From Pseudomonas cremoris (GTDB taxonomy: Bacteria > Pseudomonadota > Gammaproteobacteria > Pseudomonadales > Pseudomonadaceae), in assembly GCF_014230465.1 (NCBI RefSeq), contig NZ_JAAXCY010000010.1:1-64000 (forward strand): a stretch of 64,000 nucleotides of DNA. Reading direction: 5' to 3'. The translations under genes were made by a program, and so were the position numbers. Positions 25,697-34,210 of this stretch are shown piece after piece. The stretch's first letter is position 1. Each line of letters opens with the position of its first letter. A model generated the notes under the pieces. That model was not told the DNA's origin. It did not search any database and worked only from the letters and a program-made list of their open reading frames with translations.

Positions 25697-26413
25697 ATGC
25701 AAGCAATCAACAACATCAACCTCAACTCCTTGGTCGATACCCTGGTCAGCCTCACGGCCGCGTTTATTCTCGGTGGGCTGATCGGTTTCGAACGTCAATA
25801 CCGTCAACGTACGGCTGGCTTGCGTACCAACGTACTGGTGGCGGTGGGCGCGGCGATTTTTGTCGACATGGCCAATCGCTTGGGTGGTGCGGAAGGCGCG
25901 GTGCGCGTGGTGGCGTACGTGGTGTCGGGCATCGGTTTCCTCGGGGCGGGCGTGATCATGCGTGAAGAAGGCAATGTGCGCGGGCTCAACACGGCGGCCA
26001 CGCTTTGGGCGTCTGCCGCGGTGGGGGCCTGCGCCGGTGCCGACCTGATCCTGGAGGCGCTGCTGGGCACGTTGTTTGTGCTGGCGGCGAACACACTGTT
26101 GCGGCCGATCGTCAATAACATCAACCGTCAGCCGCTGGACGTAGTATCGGCGGAAGTTACCAACATTCTGTATGTCATCGCCCGACGTACTCAGCAAAAG
26201 GCCGTCTTGGCTTTGTTGGAGGCCGAGCTGGCGCGCTGCAACTATCCGGCCAGTGATGTAGATGTACGGCCGTTTGGCACTGAGGAAGTAGAAATCGAAG
26301 CTACCCTGGCGGTGACGTCGGTGGACGGTGACGAACTGGATGCATTGGTGGCGCGAATCTCGGTGTCGACCCTGGTGGTGCAGGCATTCTGGAGTCCAAG
26401 TACGACCGACTGA
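25697..26413 (+). CDS. mgtC: MgtC/SapB-family membrane protein
   Basis: A 238-aa inner-membrane protein with four to five N-terminal helices, including the signature LGGLIGFERQYRQRTAGLRTNVLV and SGIGFLGAGVIMREEGNVRGLNTAATLWASAAVGACAGA. A soluble ACT-like C-terminal domain starts at about residue 150. MgtC is a virulence and low-magnesium growth factor that acts on F-type ATPase and phosphate/magnesium homeostasis in other bacteria. The long hairpin-rich leader fits post-transcriptional control by a cation. Start at 25697 by family comparison. Confidence 0.85.
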   Translation: MQAINNINLNSLVDTLVSLTAAFILGGLIGFERQYRQRTAGLRTNVLVAVGAAIFVDMANRLGGAEGAVRVVAYVVSGIGFLGAGVIMREEGNVRGLNTAATLWASAAVGACAGADLILEALLGTLFVLAANTLLRPIVNNINRQPLDVVSAEVTNILYVIARRTQQKAVLALLEAELARCNYPASDVDVRPFGTEEVEIEATLAVTSVDGDELDALVARISVSTLVVQAFWSPSTTD

Positions 26414-26713
26414 CCCCCACAGCCCGCTGTGCATTGCGCAAAGCTGACTATGCTTTATCGGGGAAAAGTCCTACAAACATTCGAGACTATCCCTTCATTT
26501 GAAAGAACACGCCGTTGTTAAGGTTGCGCGCTTGCGCCTGCTCAGCAACCCGGGTGCGGCTTTACGTGGTTATCGTGTTTTTCAAGTGGAGGGGCCTGTA
26601 CTGCCTGAAGTGTTATGCAGAGTAATTAGCACCGTTTGTCGGAACTGTTACTTCTCACAGGTAGATAGGTCCCGCGTGATGTGTAAGCGTACTGATCCTC
26701 CCAGGGGAGTCTT
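26414..26713 (+). promoter_or_regulatory. 300-base regulatory gap before the two-component genes, with motif copy 2
   Basis: No gene seen. It is AT-richer than its flanks and contains GGGAAAAGTCCTAC at 26461-26474, differing at only two of 14 positions from the copy at 30992. The response-regulator SD (CCCAGGGGAGTCTT) closes the region. Its length suggests a long untranslated leader or several regulator sites. Confidence 0.5.
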
Positions 26714-27343
26714 ATGAGCAACAAAGCTTTAATAGTGGACGATCACCCTTTTATACGCGCCACCGTGAAGTACCTGTTGAAGCAGGAAGGTTTCGATACG
26801 GTTTTTGAGGCGGGCAACGGCGCAGACGCCATGCAGATCGCCCGCGAAGAGCGCCCAGAGCTCGTCATCCTCGACCTGGCGATGCCCAAGCTAGGTGGGT
26901 TGGAGGTGATCAGCCGGATCAAGGCCCTGGAGCTACCTTGCAAGATTCTGGTGCTCACCTCGTATCTGGCGGTGTTTTTCTCTACTCGCTGCATGCGTGC
27001 GGGAGCCATGGGCTTTGTGGCCAAGACGGGCGAGCTGGATGAGCTGCAAAAGGCGATAAAGGCAGTGATGTCCAACTACAGTTGTTTCCCAAGCCTGCCC
27101 ACCAGCTCGGTGCGGCGCGATGATCTGCAGACCACGGAGCAGGCGCTGGTGGACTCCCTGTCGGACCGCGAGTTGACGGTGCTGCAAAAGTTGGCTCTGG
27201 GATTGGGTAACAAGGAAATCGCCGAAGATATGCTCTTGAGTCACAAAACCATCAGTACCTACAAGACCCGGCTCAAGGAAAAGCTGCACATGTCTTCGGT
27301 GGTGCACTTGTCCAAGTTCGCCCAGCGCAACCATCTGATCTGA
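26714..27343 (+). CDS. BvgA/EvgA-like response regulator (LuxR/NarL family)
   Basis: Response regulator of 209 aa. Receiver domain with the acidic pair Asp9-Asp10 and phospho-acceptor Asp54 (VILDLAMPK), Thr/Ser near residue 82 (LTSY) and Lys104 (VAKTGE). The C-terminal LuxR HTH is LSDRELTVLQKLALGLGNKEIAEDMLLSHKTISTYKTRLKEKL. It is one base upstream of the BvgS-like sensor kinase and surely pairs with it. The GGGARAA-TCCTAC motif upstream may be its own binding site (autoregulation). Confidence 0.88.
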   Translation: MSNKALIVDDHPFIRATVKYLLKQEGFDTVFEAGNGADAMQIAREERPELVILDLAMPKLGGLEVISRIKALELPCKILVLTSYLAVFFSTRCMRAGAMGFVAKTGELDELQKAIKAVMSNYSCFPSLPTSSVRRDDLQTTEQALVDSLSDRELTVLQKLALGLGNKEIAEDMLLSHKTISTYKTRLKEKLHMSSVVHLSKFAQRNHLI

Positions 27344-27344
27344 A

Positions 27345-30300
27345 ATGGCTACCCCTTGGCTGGCAAAACTCACAGCCATCCTGCTGATCGGGCTGTTGCC
27401 CTGCGTGGCGATGGCTCTGGATGAACCGCACCCCTTGCGCCTACTGGGCCATTCCACCCTTGAAAACCCCACCGTAGAACTTGATGAAGCTGACTGGCGT
27501 TGGCTGCGTGAGCGGCGCCGATTGGTGATGGGGGTGTCGGCACCCGATTACGCTCCGTTCGACATGAGCAACAATAACGACGATTTCGAAGGTATCACCG
27601 CTGACTATGCAAGGTTGATCAGCCTGATCCTGAACATCCCCATCGACGTTCAGCGTTACGACACTCGTGATGAGGTGATCGCTGCACTCAAGTTGGGCAC
27701 CCTGGATTTCCTGGGTTCGGCCAATGGTTATGAGGCGGCCGACCGAGAGTTGAAACTGTCGCGCTCTTACGCCAATGATCAACCTGTGCTGGTGACCCGT
27801 GCGGGTGACAGTCATTCATTGAACATTGACCTGGCCGGCAAACGCGTAGCGATGCTCTACCACTACATGCAACCTGGTACCGTTCGGGCCTTTTACCCTG
27901 GTGCGAAGTTGCTGTTGTTTGCCTCGACATTTGAAGCGATCGGTGCTGTGGCCTTTGGCCAGGCGGACGTTTATCTGGGCGATGCCATCAGCACCCGTTA
28001 CCTGATAAACAAGAACCATCTCAATAACGTGCGCATGGCGGACTTTTCCGCGCTTGAAGTCAACCCGTTTGGCTTCGCCTTGACCAAGGAAAATACTCGG
28101 CTGCTGATGATCATTAACGCTGCGCTGGCTGCAATTCCTGCCAACCAACAGTTGGAGATCCTGCGACGTTGGAGTGCGGGCGGCAGTGGTTACCTGGAAG
28201 CCGACCGATTGCGTTTGAGTGTCAGTGAGCAGCGCTGGATGGAAAAGCATCCATTGGTGAAAGTAGCGGTGCTCGACAAGTTTGTGCCACTGTCATTCTT
28301 CAACGAGCAAGGCCAGTTCGAAGGCTTGAGCGCCGAGGTGTTGTCGCGTATCAGCCTTCGCACCGGCTTGAAGTTTGACGTGATGCAAGGCAGTTCACTG
28401 CCCAGGCAAATCGATGCGGTCAGCACCGGCCAGGCGGACATGCTGGCGGTGATTACCCCCAGTGTCGAACGTACTGAAAAGCTGCGTTTTACCCGGCCTT
28501 ATTTGTCCAATCCCTATGTACTGGTGGTGCGTAGCGACGACGAGCGCGTGGTTACCCTTGAAGACATGACCGCAAAACGCCTGGCATTCATCGGCGGCAA
28601 CAGCCTTGCGGCGCAAATTTCCCGGGACTATCCCGGCATCGAGTTTGTTGACGTTGAAAACCCCGAGCAAGCAATGGAGGCGGTTGCCAAAGGCAGTGTC
28701 GACGCGACGGTCATGTCGCTTATCAGCGCGCGCTACATGATTGCGCGTAATTACCGTGATCGCCTGCGTATCACCAGCACCGTCGGCACGGACCCTGCCC
28801 GGATTACCTTTGGTGTGAACCGTAGCCAGTTGGAGCTGTACTCAATCCTCGATAAGGCGCTGTTAAGCATCACACCCGAAGAGATGGATGAGATGACCAA
28901 CCATTGGCGCAGCGAAATCCTCATCGAGGACAGTTACTGGAAGCGTCACCGTAACGTGATTATCCAAGGGTTTGTCTTGGCGGCATTGCTGCTGTTGGTC
29001 ACCCTGGGGTGGGTGTTCTATCTGCGCAACTTGATTCACAAGCGTATCCAGGCTGAAAGGGCCTTGAGTGACCAGATGCGCTTTATGAGCGTGTTGATCG
29101 ATGGCACGCCCCATCCAATTTACGTGCGTGATCGCCAAGGGCGGTTAATGGCCTGCAACAACGCCTACCTTGATGTGTTCGGCTTTAAGCTCGAAGACGT
29201 GATCGGCAGGACCGTGGTGGAAACCGACACCGGTAACCCGCCGCAGGCCCAGTCGTACCATGCCGATTACCTGCGCTTGATGGAGCGGGGCGAGCCGCAG
29301 ATCCATGATCGTGTGCTCAAGTTACCCAATGGCGACGTGCTGACCATCTACCAGTGGATGCTGCCGTACCGTGATGGTGACGAGAAGGTGGTGGGTATGA
29401 TCGCCGGGTGGGTCGACGTAAGCGAACGCCAGCACTTGCTGGGCCAGCTTCAGGAGGCCAAGGAGGAAGCTGACGCGGCTAATCGGGCCAAGACCACGTT
29501 TTTGGCGACCATGAGCCACGAGATCCGCACACCGATGAATGCGGTGATTGGCATGATTGAGTTGGCCCTGAAAAATGCCGAACAGGGCCGAGCTGACCGA
29601 GATGCGCTGGAAGTGGCGTCGGTGGCCTCCCGCAGTGTGTTGGAGTTGATCGGCGATATTCTCGATATTGCACGCATCGAATCCGGCCATTTGTCCCTGA
29701 CCCTGGAGCCTTCAAACTTGCGAGAGCTGCTGGCCTCGGTGGCGCGGGTGTTCGAAGGGTTGGCACGAGACAAGGGCCTGGTCTTGCAAGTAGAGCTTGA
29801 CCCGATGATCGATCAAACGGTGCTGATCGATCCTATGCGTCTCAAGCAGGTCGTGTCGAATTTGCTGGGCAATGCGATCAAGTTTACCGGCACCGGTGTC
29901 GTGCGCCTGGGCGCTGAAGGAGCGCCGTCGTCGGCGGGCGAACAGTTGAGTTTGAGGTTATGGGTGGAAGACACCGGTATTGGCATCAGTGCCGAGGACC
30001 AACAACGTTTGTTCAACCCGTTTACCCAGGGCAGCAACAATGAGCAGTCGGCGCGTAGCGGGTCGGGACTGGGCTTGGTGATCAGCCGAAGCCTGTGCAA
30101 GATGATGGGCGGCCAACTGCATTTGAGCAGTGTACTGGGCAAGGGCACGCGGGTGGACGTGACATTGACGCTGGAGCAGGCCTCTGCGGGGCCGGCCCAT
30201 TCACCGCTGCCATACCATCCACCCGCGCGTGGGCTAAACATCCTGGTGGTGGACGACTACCCGGCCAACCGCCTTTTGCTGGCGCGGCAGCTGAACTTTC

Positions 30301-30962
30301 TGGGGCACCACATCGTCACCGCTGAAGACGGAGTACAAGGGCTGGCACTGTGGCAGGCCGGGCATTTCGAAGGTGTTATCACCGATTGCAATATGCCCCT
30401 CATGGACGGTTACGCGCTGGCGCGTGATATTCGTGTACAAGAGCGCTTGCGTGGAATGGAGCCGTGCCTGTTGCTGGGTTTCACCGCGAATGCTCAGCCA
30501 GAAGAGGCCGAACGCTGCCGGCGAGCGGGCATGGACGGTTGCCTGTTCAAACCCACAGGGCTGGAAGACTTGCGCTTGGCATTGGCCTCGCGGACTGGCG
30601 CAGTGGCAAGCGATGAAGCTGAACCGCTGTTTGACTTGAGTTCCCTCATCACGCTGACCGGGAATGATCGCGCCGCGCTTAACGAGTTGCTGGTGCCATT
30701 GCTTGACAGTCTCAAGGAGGATCAGGCTTTGCTGCCAGCGCTGTTAAGCCAGGCGGATTTTGCCAAGTTGCATGACTTGGGCCATCGCGCCAAAGGTGGC
30801 GCGCGGATGGTCAAGGCGAAGGCGTTGATCGTCTGTTGCGAAGCGTTGGAAAGCGTGTGTGAGCGACGGGATCTTGTTGCATTGGGCGCTACTGCCGATG
30901 CGGTAGGCGTGGCCATTGATGAGTTACACCGCAGCTTGGAAGGGTATTGCAACACGGCATGA
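27345..30962 (+). CDS. BvgS/EvgS-like hybrid sensor kinase (unorthodox phosphorelay)
   Basis: A 1205-aa inner-membrane hybrid kinase. It has a signal peptide (about 1-25), two tandem periplasmic solute-binding (venus-flytrap) domains at about 55-270 and 290-525, a transmembrane helix near 545-565 (LVTLGWVFYL) and a PAS domain at about 580-700. The HisKA domain carries His724 in TMSHEIRTPMNAV, followed by HATPase, a receiver with Asp near 1013 (VITDCNMPLMDG), and a C-terminal Hpt with His near 1147 (LGHRAKGGARMVKAK). This is the four-step relay of BvgS/EvgS, ending on the adjacent response regulator. The ligand of the venus-flytrap domains is unknown. Confidence 0.9.
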   Translation: MATPWLAKLTAILLIGLLPCVAMALDEPHPLRLLGHSTLENPTVELDEADWRWLRERRRLVMGVSAPDYAPFDMSNNNDDFEGITADYARLISLILNIPIDVQRYDTRDEVIAALKLGTLDFLGSANGYEAADRELKLSRSYANDQPVLVTRAGDSHSLNIDLAGKRVAMLYHYMQPGTVRAFYPGAKLLLFASTFEAIGAVAFGQADVYLGDAISTRYLINKNHLNNVRMADFSALEVNPFGFALTKENTRLLMIINAALAAIPANQQLEILRRWSAGGSGYLEADRLRLSVSEQRWMEKHPLVKVAVLDKFVPLSFFNEQGQFEGLSAEVLSRISLRTGLKFDVMQGSSLPRQIDAVSTGQADMLAVITPSVERTEKLRFTRPYLSNPYVLVVRSDDERVVTLEDMTAKRLAFIGGNSLAAQISRDYPGIEFVDVENPEQAMEAVAKGSVDATVMSLISARYMIARNYRDRLRITSTVGTDPARITFGVNRSQLELYSILDKALLSITPEEMDEMTNHWRSEILIEDSYWKRHRNVIIQGFVLAALLLLVTLGWVFYLRNLIHKRIQAERALSDQMRFMSVLIDGTPHPIYVRDRQGRLMACNNAYLDVFGFKLEDVIGRTVVETDTGNPPQAQSYHADYLRLMERGEPQIHDRVLKLPNGDVLTIYQWMLPYRDGDEKVVGMIAGWVDVSERQHLLGQLQEAKEEADAANRAKTTFLATMSHEIRTPMNAVIGMIELALKNAEQGRADRDALEVASVASRSVLELIGDILDIARIESGHLSLTLEPSNLRELLASVARVFEGLARDKGLVLQVELDPMIDQTVLIDPMRLKQVVSNLLGNAIKFTGTGVVRLGAEGAPSSAGEQLSLRLWVEDTGIGISAEDQQRLFNPFTQGSNNEQSARSGSGLGLVISRSLCKMMGGQLHLSSVLGKGTRVDVTLTLEQASAGPAHSPLPYHPPARGLNILVVDDYPANRLLLARQLNFLGHHIVTAEDGVQGLALWQAGHFEGVITDCNMPLMDGYALARDIRVQERLRGMEPCLLLGFTANAQPEEAERCRRAGMDGCLFKPTGLEDLRLALASRTGAVASDEAEPLFDLSSLITLTGNDRAALNELLVPLLDSLKEDQALLPALLSQADFAKLHDLGHRAKGGARMVKAKALIVCCEALESVCERRDLVALGATADAVGVAIDELHRSLEGYCNTA

Positions 30963-30991
30963 CAAAGTAGACCTCCATCCGGTGAGTTTTG

Positions 30992-31005
30992 GGAGAACTC
31001 CTACA
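30992..31005 (+). promoter_or_regulatory. GGGARAA-TCCTAC motif, copy 3
   Basis: GGGAGAACTCCTAC lies 92 bases upstream of the pseudo-receiver gene, between it and the sensor kinase. It is near-identical to the copy at 26461. Confidence 0.5.
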
Positions 31006-31096
31006 TGGAAGGGGAACAAGCCTGATTTTTTCGTCGGCATATGTCTGGAAAATGGACCTCGCTCACTGACGAGCGCTGCCAGCCCAGGGGTTTGCC

Positions 31097-31519
31097 ATGC
31101 CGAACAAAGCACTGACCATCCTGATTGCCGATGAACAGCACCTGCAACGGCTGTACATCGAGAAAATGCTCAATCAACTGGGGTACCACCGGATTGTCCC
31201 GGTGCAGACTTTCGAAGAGGTCCAGATTCTCACGGCCATCCCGGCGGAGCCGTTTGACGTACTGATCATCAATGCCGGGCTTACCGAGCATGCCTGCGAA
31301 CCCCAAGCTCAGGTGCGACACGTGCTTGTCTACGATCACTTGGACCTGGGCGCGCGGGCCGGCGCAACGCCGGCCGTGCTGGTACGGCTGCCCGGCGTGC
31401 CCGACAACGTAAACCTCGAACACTTCATGGATATCATCGACCCGCCCGAGGCCGCCAGTGGCCTGCGGGTATTGCCGTGGCTGCGGGAATTATCCCGCAT
31501 GCCGGTGGCCGGGGTTTAG
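31097..31519 (+). CDS. Degenerate (pseudo-)receiver domain protein
   Basis: A 140-aa protein starting like a receiver ([30 protein letters not shown]) with acidic pair Asp12-Glu13. The phospho-acceptor position is Asn59 ([10 protein letters not shown]), and the conserved Lys of the last strand is not seen. Phosphorylation is therefore unlikely; such proteins act as adaptors or sponges in a relay. It has its own upstream motif copy, suggesting coregulation with the BvgA/S pair. It ends overlapping the stop of the convergent aldo/keto reductase by three bases. Confidence 0.7.
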   Translation: MPNKALTILIADEQHLQRLYIEKMLNQLGYHRIVPVQTFEEVQILTAIPAEPFDVLIINAGLTEHACEPQAQVRHVLVYDHLDLGARAGATPAVLVRLPGVPDNVNLEHFMDIIDPPEAASGLRVLPWLRELSRMPVAGV

Positions 31520-32334
31520 TCCCACTTCGGCGCGATGCCCTTGGGGCTGGTCAAGCGGTGTCCGCGTTCCAGGCCGGCAATTTGAGCCATGTCGGCGGCG
31601 CTCAAGGTCAGTTGCGGGGCCTTGAGGTTGCTTTCCAGGTTGGCACGCTTGGTCGATGAAGGGATCACCGCGTAACCCTGTTGCATGGCCCAGGCCAGGG
31701 TGACTTGCGCCGGGGTAGCCTGGTGGCGTTCGGCAATCTGTTGGATCACCGGGTCCTTGAGCACTTCGCCGTAGGCCAGGGTCATGTAAGAGGTGATCTG
31801 AATACCGTGATCGGTGGCAAAGTTCACCACCTTCTGGTTTTGAAGGTAGGGATGCAATTCGATCTGGTTGGTCGCGATGTTTTCGGCGCCGATGGCGGCA
31901 ATCGCCTGCTTCATAAGGTCGATGGTGAAATTGGAAACCCCGATCTGGCGCGTCAGGCCCAGGCGCTTGGCTTCCAGGAGCTGTCCCATGAATTCGGCAA
32001 CGGGTACCTGGTCTTCAGGCGATGGCCAGTGGATCAGGGTCAGGTCCAGGTAGTCGGTCTTGAGCTTGCGCAGGCTCTCTTTGAGACTTGGAATCAACAG
32101 GCCATCGGCGAAGTTGGCGATCCAGATCTTGCTGGTGATAAACAGCTCATCACGTGGGACGCCGCTATTGGCGATGGCTTGGCCAACGTCGGCCTCGTTC
32201 TCGTAGATCTGCGCGGTGTCGATGACCCGGTAGCCCAGTTCCAGGCCGGTGCTGACGGAATCCATCACCACCTGGCCTTGCAGACGGAAAGTGCCGAGAC
32301 CAAAGGCTGGGATGTTTTGCGTGGGGGTAGACAT
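31516..32334 (-). CDS. dkgB: Aldo/keto reductase, 2,5-diketo-D-gluconate reductase B-like
   Basis: NADPH-dependent aldo/keto reductase of 272 aa with the whole catalytic tetrad: Asp39 and Tyr44 ([11 protein letters not shown]), Lys69 (LFITSKIW) and His102 (LTLIHWPSP). The C-terminal cofactor motif [15 protein letters not shown] is present. Close to E. coli DkgB, which reduces methylglyoxal and 2,5-diketogluconate. Monocistronic, convergent with the pseudo-receiver gene. Confidence 0.85.
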   Translation of the reverse strand: MSTPTQNIPAFGLGTFRLQGQVVMDSVSTGLELGYRVIDTAQIYENEADVGQAIANSGVPRDELFITSKIWIANFADGLLIPSLKESLRKLKTDYLDLTLIHWPSPEDQVPVAEFMGQLLEAKRLGLTRQIGVSNFTIDLMKQAIAAIGAENIATNQIELHPYLQNQKVVNFATDHGIQITSYMTLAYGEVLKDPVIQQIAERHQATPAQVTLAWAMQQGYAVIPSSTKRANLESNLKAPQLTLSAADMAQIAGLERGHRLTSPKGIAPKWD

Positions 32335-32493
32335 CAGTAACTCCAGAAGGGCGTGTGAACAATGGAGTCGAGTATCCGCCCGTCGTTCCTTCGGAAAAAC
32401 CGTCTAAGCCGAAAAGGAGTTTTTACCGCAAGTCATGAATGCAAGTGTCAGCAAGAGTTTTGTGTTGAGTTGGGTTGAGCGCGCATGTGCGTT

Positions 32494-33321
32494 TCAAGCG
32501 CAGGCCTGTATGGCTTTTATAGGTCGGGCAGAGCGGTGCTGATAGGTCTGGCTATGCCGTTGTGTACGGTTTTTACGGGACTTGAAGGTGTTCCAAGTAG
32601 TGAAGTCGAAGTGGGTGGCGGAAACAATGTTTTCCTGGATCAGCATGATGGGGTGGGGGCTGGTTGTGTTTGCATAGTGGGTATTAAGGGAAACTTCCAG
32701 TGTGTCCTTGTCGCGGTAGCCGCTGAGCAAGGGGATCAGCGTAAAGGCATGGTCAATACCTTCTGACTCAGTGGGTGTGCCTGCGAATAAAACAATCCCT
32801 ACGTAGACCTTACGGTCGTTCAAGCTGAACATGCAGGGAGTACATTGCACGATGGATTCTCTCAACAGGATTCTGAATGGCGTGCCTTCAAGAACACCCA
32901 ATGAAAGCAGGTAGTAGAACTGCGCGTCTGTTTCCAGTTGCAGTTTCTTCTTCCTGGCGTACACGTATAGGCGCGCCCAGAATAATGGGATAAGCATGGT
33001 GGTGAGCCCGACTTGCAGCAGAAATACCCATAACGCGCAGTTCTTCTCATTGGCAACATCTAACTGAATCAACAGGGCGCCCAAATAACTGCTGTAATCC
33101 GTCGCAACGTCATAGCCTGCGACAGATACCTTCTGTTTTGACAACACAATAAAAACGGTACTCAAAAGGGTCGCGACGATCAGGCATGTCATTCCCATTC
33201 TCGCTACCTGCAGATAAAGCAATTGCCCCTGAAAACGGTGCAGGCGCAAGTAGTAAAAGGGGTGTCTTATGAAGACGATATAGCCGCTGATCAAGAAAGG
33301 CAGAATGATCAGCAGGCCCAT
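32494..33321 (-). CDS. Membrane protein of unknown function (DUF6338-like?)
   Basis: A 275-aa protein with three hydrophobic segments (about residues 3-18, 45-62 and 95-117), a basic stretch YVYARKKK, and a soluble C-terminal half. The segment RKVYVGIVLFAGTP then TLIPLLSGYRDKDTLEV recalls the DUF6338 family as I remember it, a group reported near defence genes, but this is not certain. The C-terminal tail is rich in Arg, His and Gln. Stretches counted here are 50-52% GC against about 67% in the AruI-like gene. It overlaps the small gene upstream by 13 bases, so they form one unit. Confidence 0.6.
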   Translation of the reverse strand: MGLLIILPFLISGYIVFIRHPFYYLRLHRFQGQLLYLQVARMGMTCLIVATLLSTVFIVLSKQKVSVAGYDVATDYSSYLGALLIQLDVANEKNCALWVFLLQVGLTTMLIPLFWARLYVYARKKKLQLETDAQFYYLLSLGVLEGTPFRILLRESIVQCTPCMFSLNDRKVYVGIVLFAGTPTESEGIDHAFTLIPLLSGYRDKDTLEVSLNTHYANTTSPHPIMLIQENIVSATHFDFTTWNTFKSRKNRTQRHSQTYQHRSARPIKAIQACA

Positions 33322-33509
33322 GAATCTTCAGCCTCCATTTGACGTACTTGGCGAAAAGCATCCCGGTAGCCTTGTGATTCCACGACTTCGGCTGCGTCAA
33401 GGCCGATACCACCTTGTACGATTTTCCAGGTTTTACGTGATTTGACGTCTTTTACCCGCTCCCAATCATCCTGCGTTGGTTTACCGAACAGCAAATCCAA
33501 TAAAGACAT
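33309..33509 (-). CDS. Small hypothetical protein, 66 aa
   Basis: A 66-aa charged soluble protein (MSLLDLLFGKPTQDDWERVK start) with no recognised domain. A purine-rich GGGGGTG precedes the ATG. Its end overlaps the start of the membrane-protein gene, so the two are translationally coupled and probably act together. Lower GC than the metabolic genes nearby suggests recent acquisition as a two-gene cassette. Confidence 0.6.
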   Translation of the reverse strand: MSLLDLLFGKPTQDDWERVKDVKSRKTWKIVQGGIGLDAAEVVESQGYRDAFRQVRQMEAEDSWAC

Positions 33510-33631
33510 AGCAACACCCCCGAAAAGAAGTAGCCCGTTTTATAGCAAGTGCCCTGATGCCTTCACCAGTGATGGCCGCATCGGTACAGTCGCCAGTTCC
33601 AGTAGGAAACGTCTCCATTAGCGTTAGCGGC

Positions 33632-34210
33632 CTAAAACGTCGGCGGCGTAATCACCCAGATCACCGTCGTATCTACCTTGCCAGGGTTGCCGTAGCGATG
33701 AGGTTCACGGCTGGCAAAGCTGAAACTGTCGCCTTCATCCAACAGGAAGTGCCGCTCGCCGACCCAGAGCTCAAACTGTCCACTCAACACGTAGCCTGCC
33801 TCTTCGCCTTCGTGGCTATAACTCTGCTGGCTGTAGGTACCCGGCGGGAAGCAGGAGTGCAGCATTTCCAACTGATGGTTCGGCAACGGTGTGAGTAACT
33901 GGTCAACGATACCGTCCTCATAGTGGATGCTCTGGCGATTACCCTTGCGCACCACATAGCCGTCATCGGCAGGGGCGGGGATGGATTCGCTGGCGAAGAA
34001 CCACTGGATGGTCACCCCCAGGCTACGGGCGATATTGAACAGCGCCGCAATTGACGGATACGCCAGGTTGCGCTCCAGTTGGCTGAGATAGCCGGCGGTC
34101 AGTTCACTGGCCTGGGCCAGGTCCGTCAGCGTCATGCCACACGCCTTGCGCAGGCCGCGAATACGCGTGCCGAGAAACAGTTGCTGGGGTTCGTCTGTCA
34201 CAGGTTCCAC
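33632..34210 (-). CDS. XRE-cupin transcriptional regulator
   Basis: A 192-aa regulator: XRE HTH (MTLTDLAQASELTAGYLSQLERNLAYPSI, about residues 25-55) and C-terminal cupin (FPPGTYSQQSYSHEGEEAGYVL to DEGDSFSFASREPHRYGN). It overlaps the end of the FMN oxidoreductase gene: an internal GTG shares GTGA with the oxidoreductase stop, and another GTG lies nine bases earlier, so the start is ambiguous. Cotranscription suggests that it controls the oxidoreductase and perhaps the divergent catabolic genes. Confidence 0.82.
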   Translation of the reverse strand: MEPVTDEPQQLFLGTRIRGLRKACGMTLTDLAQASELTAGYLSQLERNLAYPSIAALFNIARSLGVTIQWFFASESIPAPADDGYVVRKGNRQSIHYEDGIVDQLLTPLPNHQLEMLHSCFPPGTYSQQSYSHEGEEAGYVLSGQFELWVGERHFLLDEGDSFSFASREPHRYGNPGKVDTTVIWVITPPTF

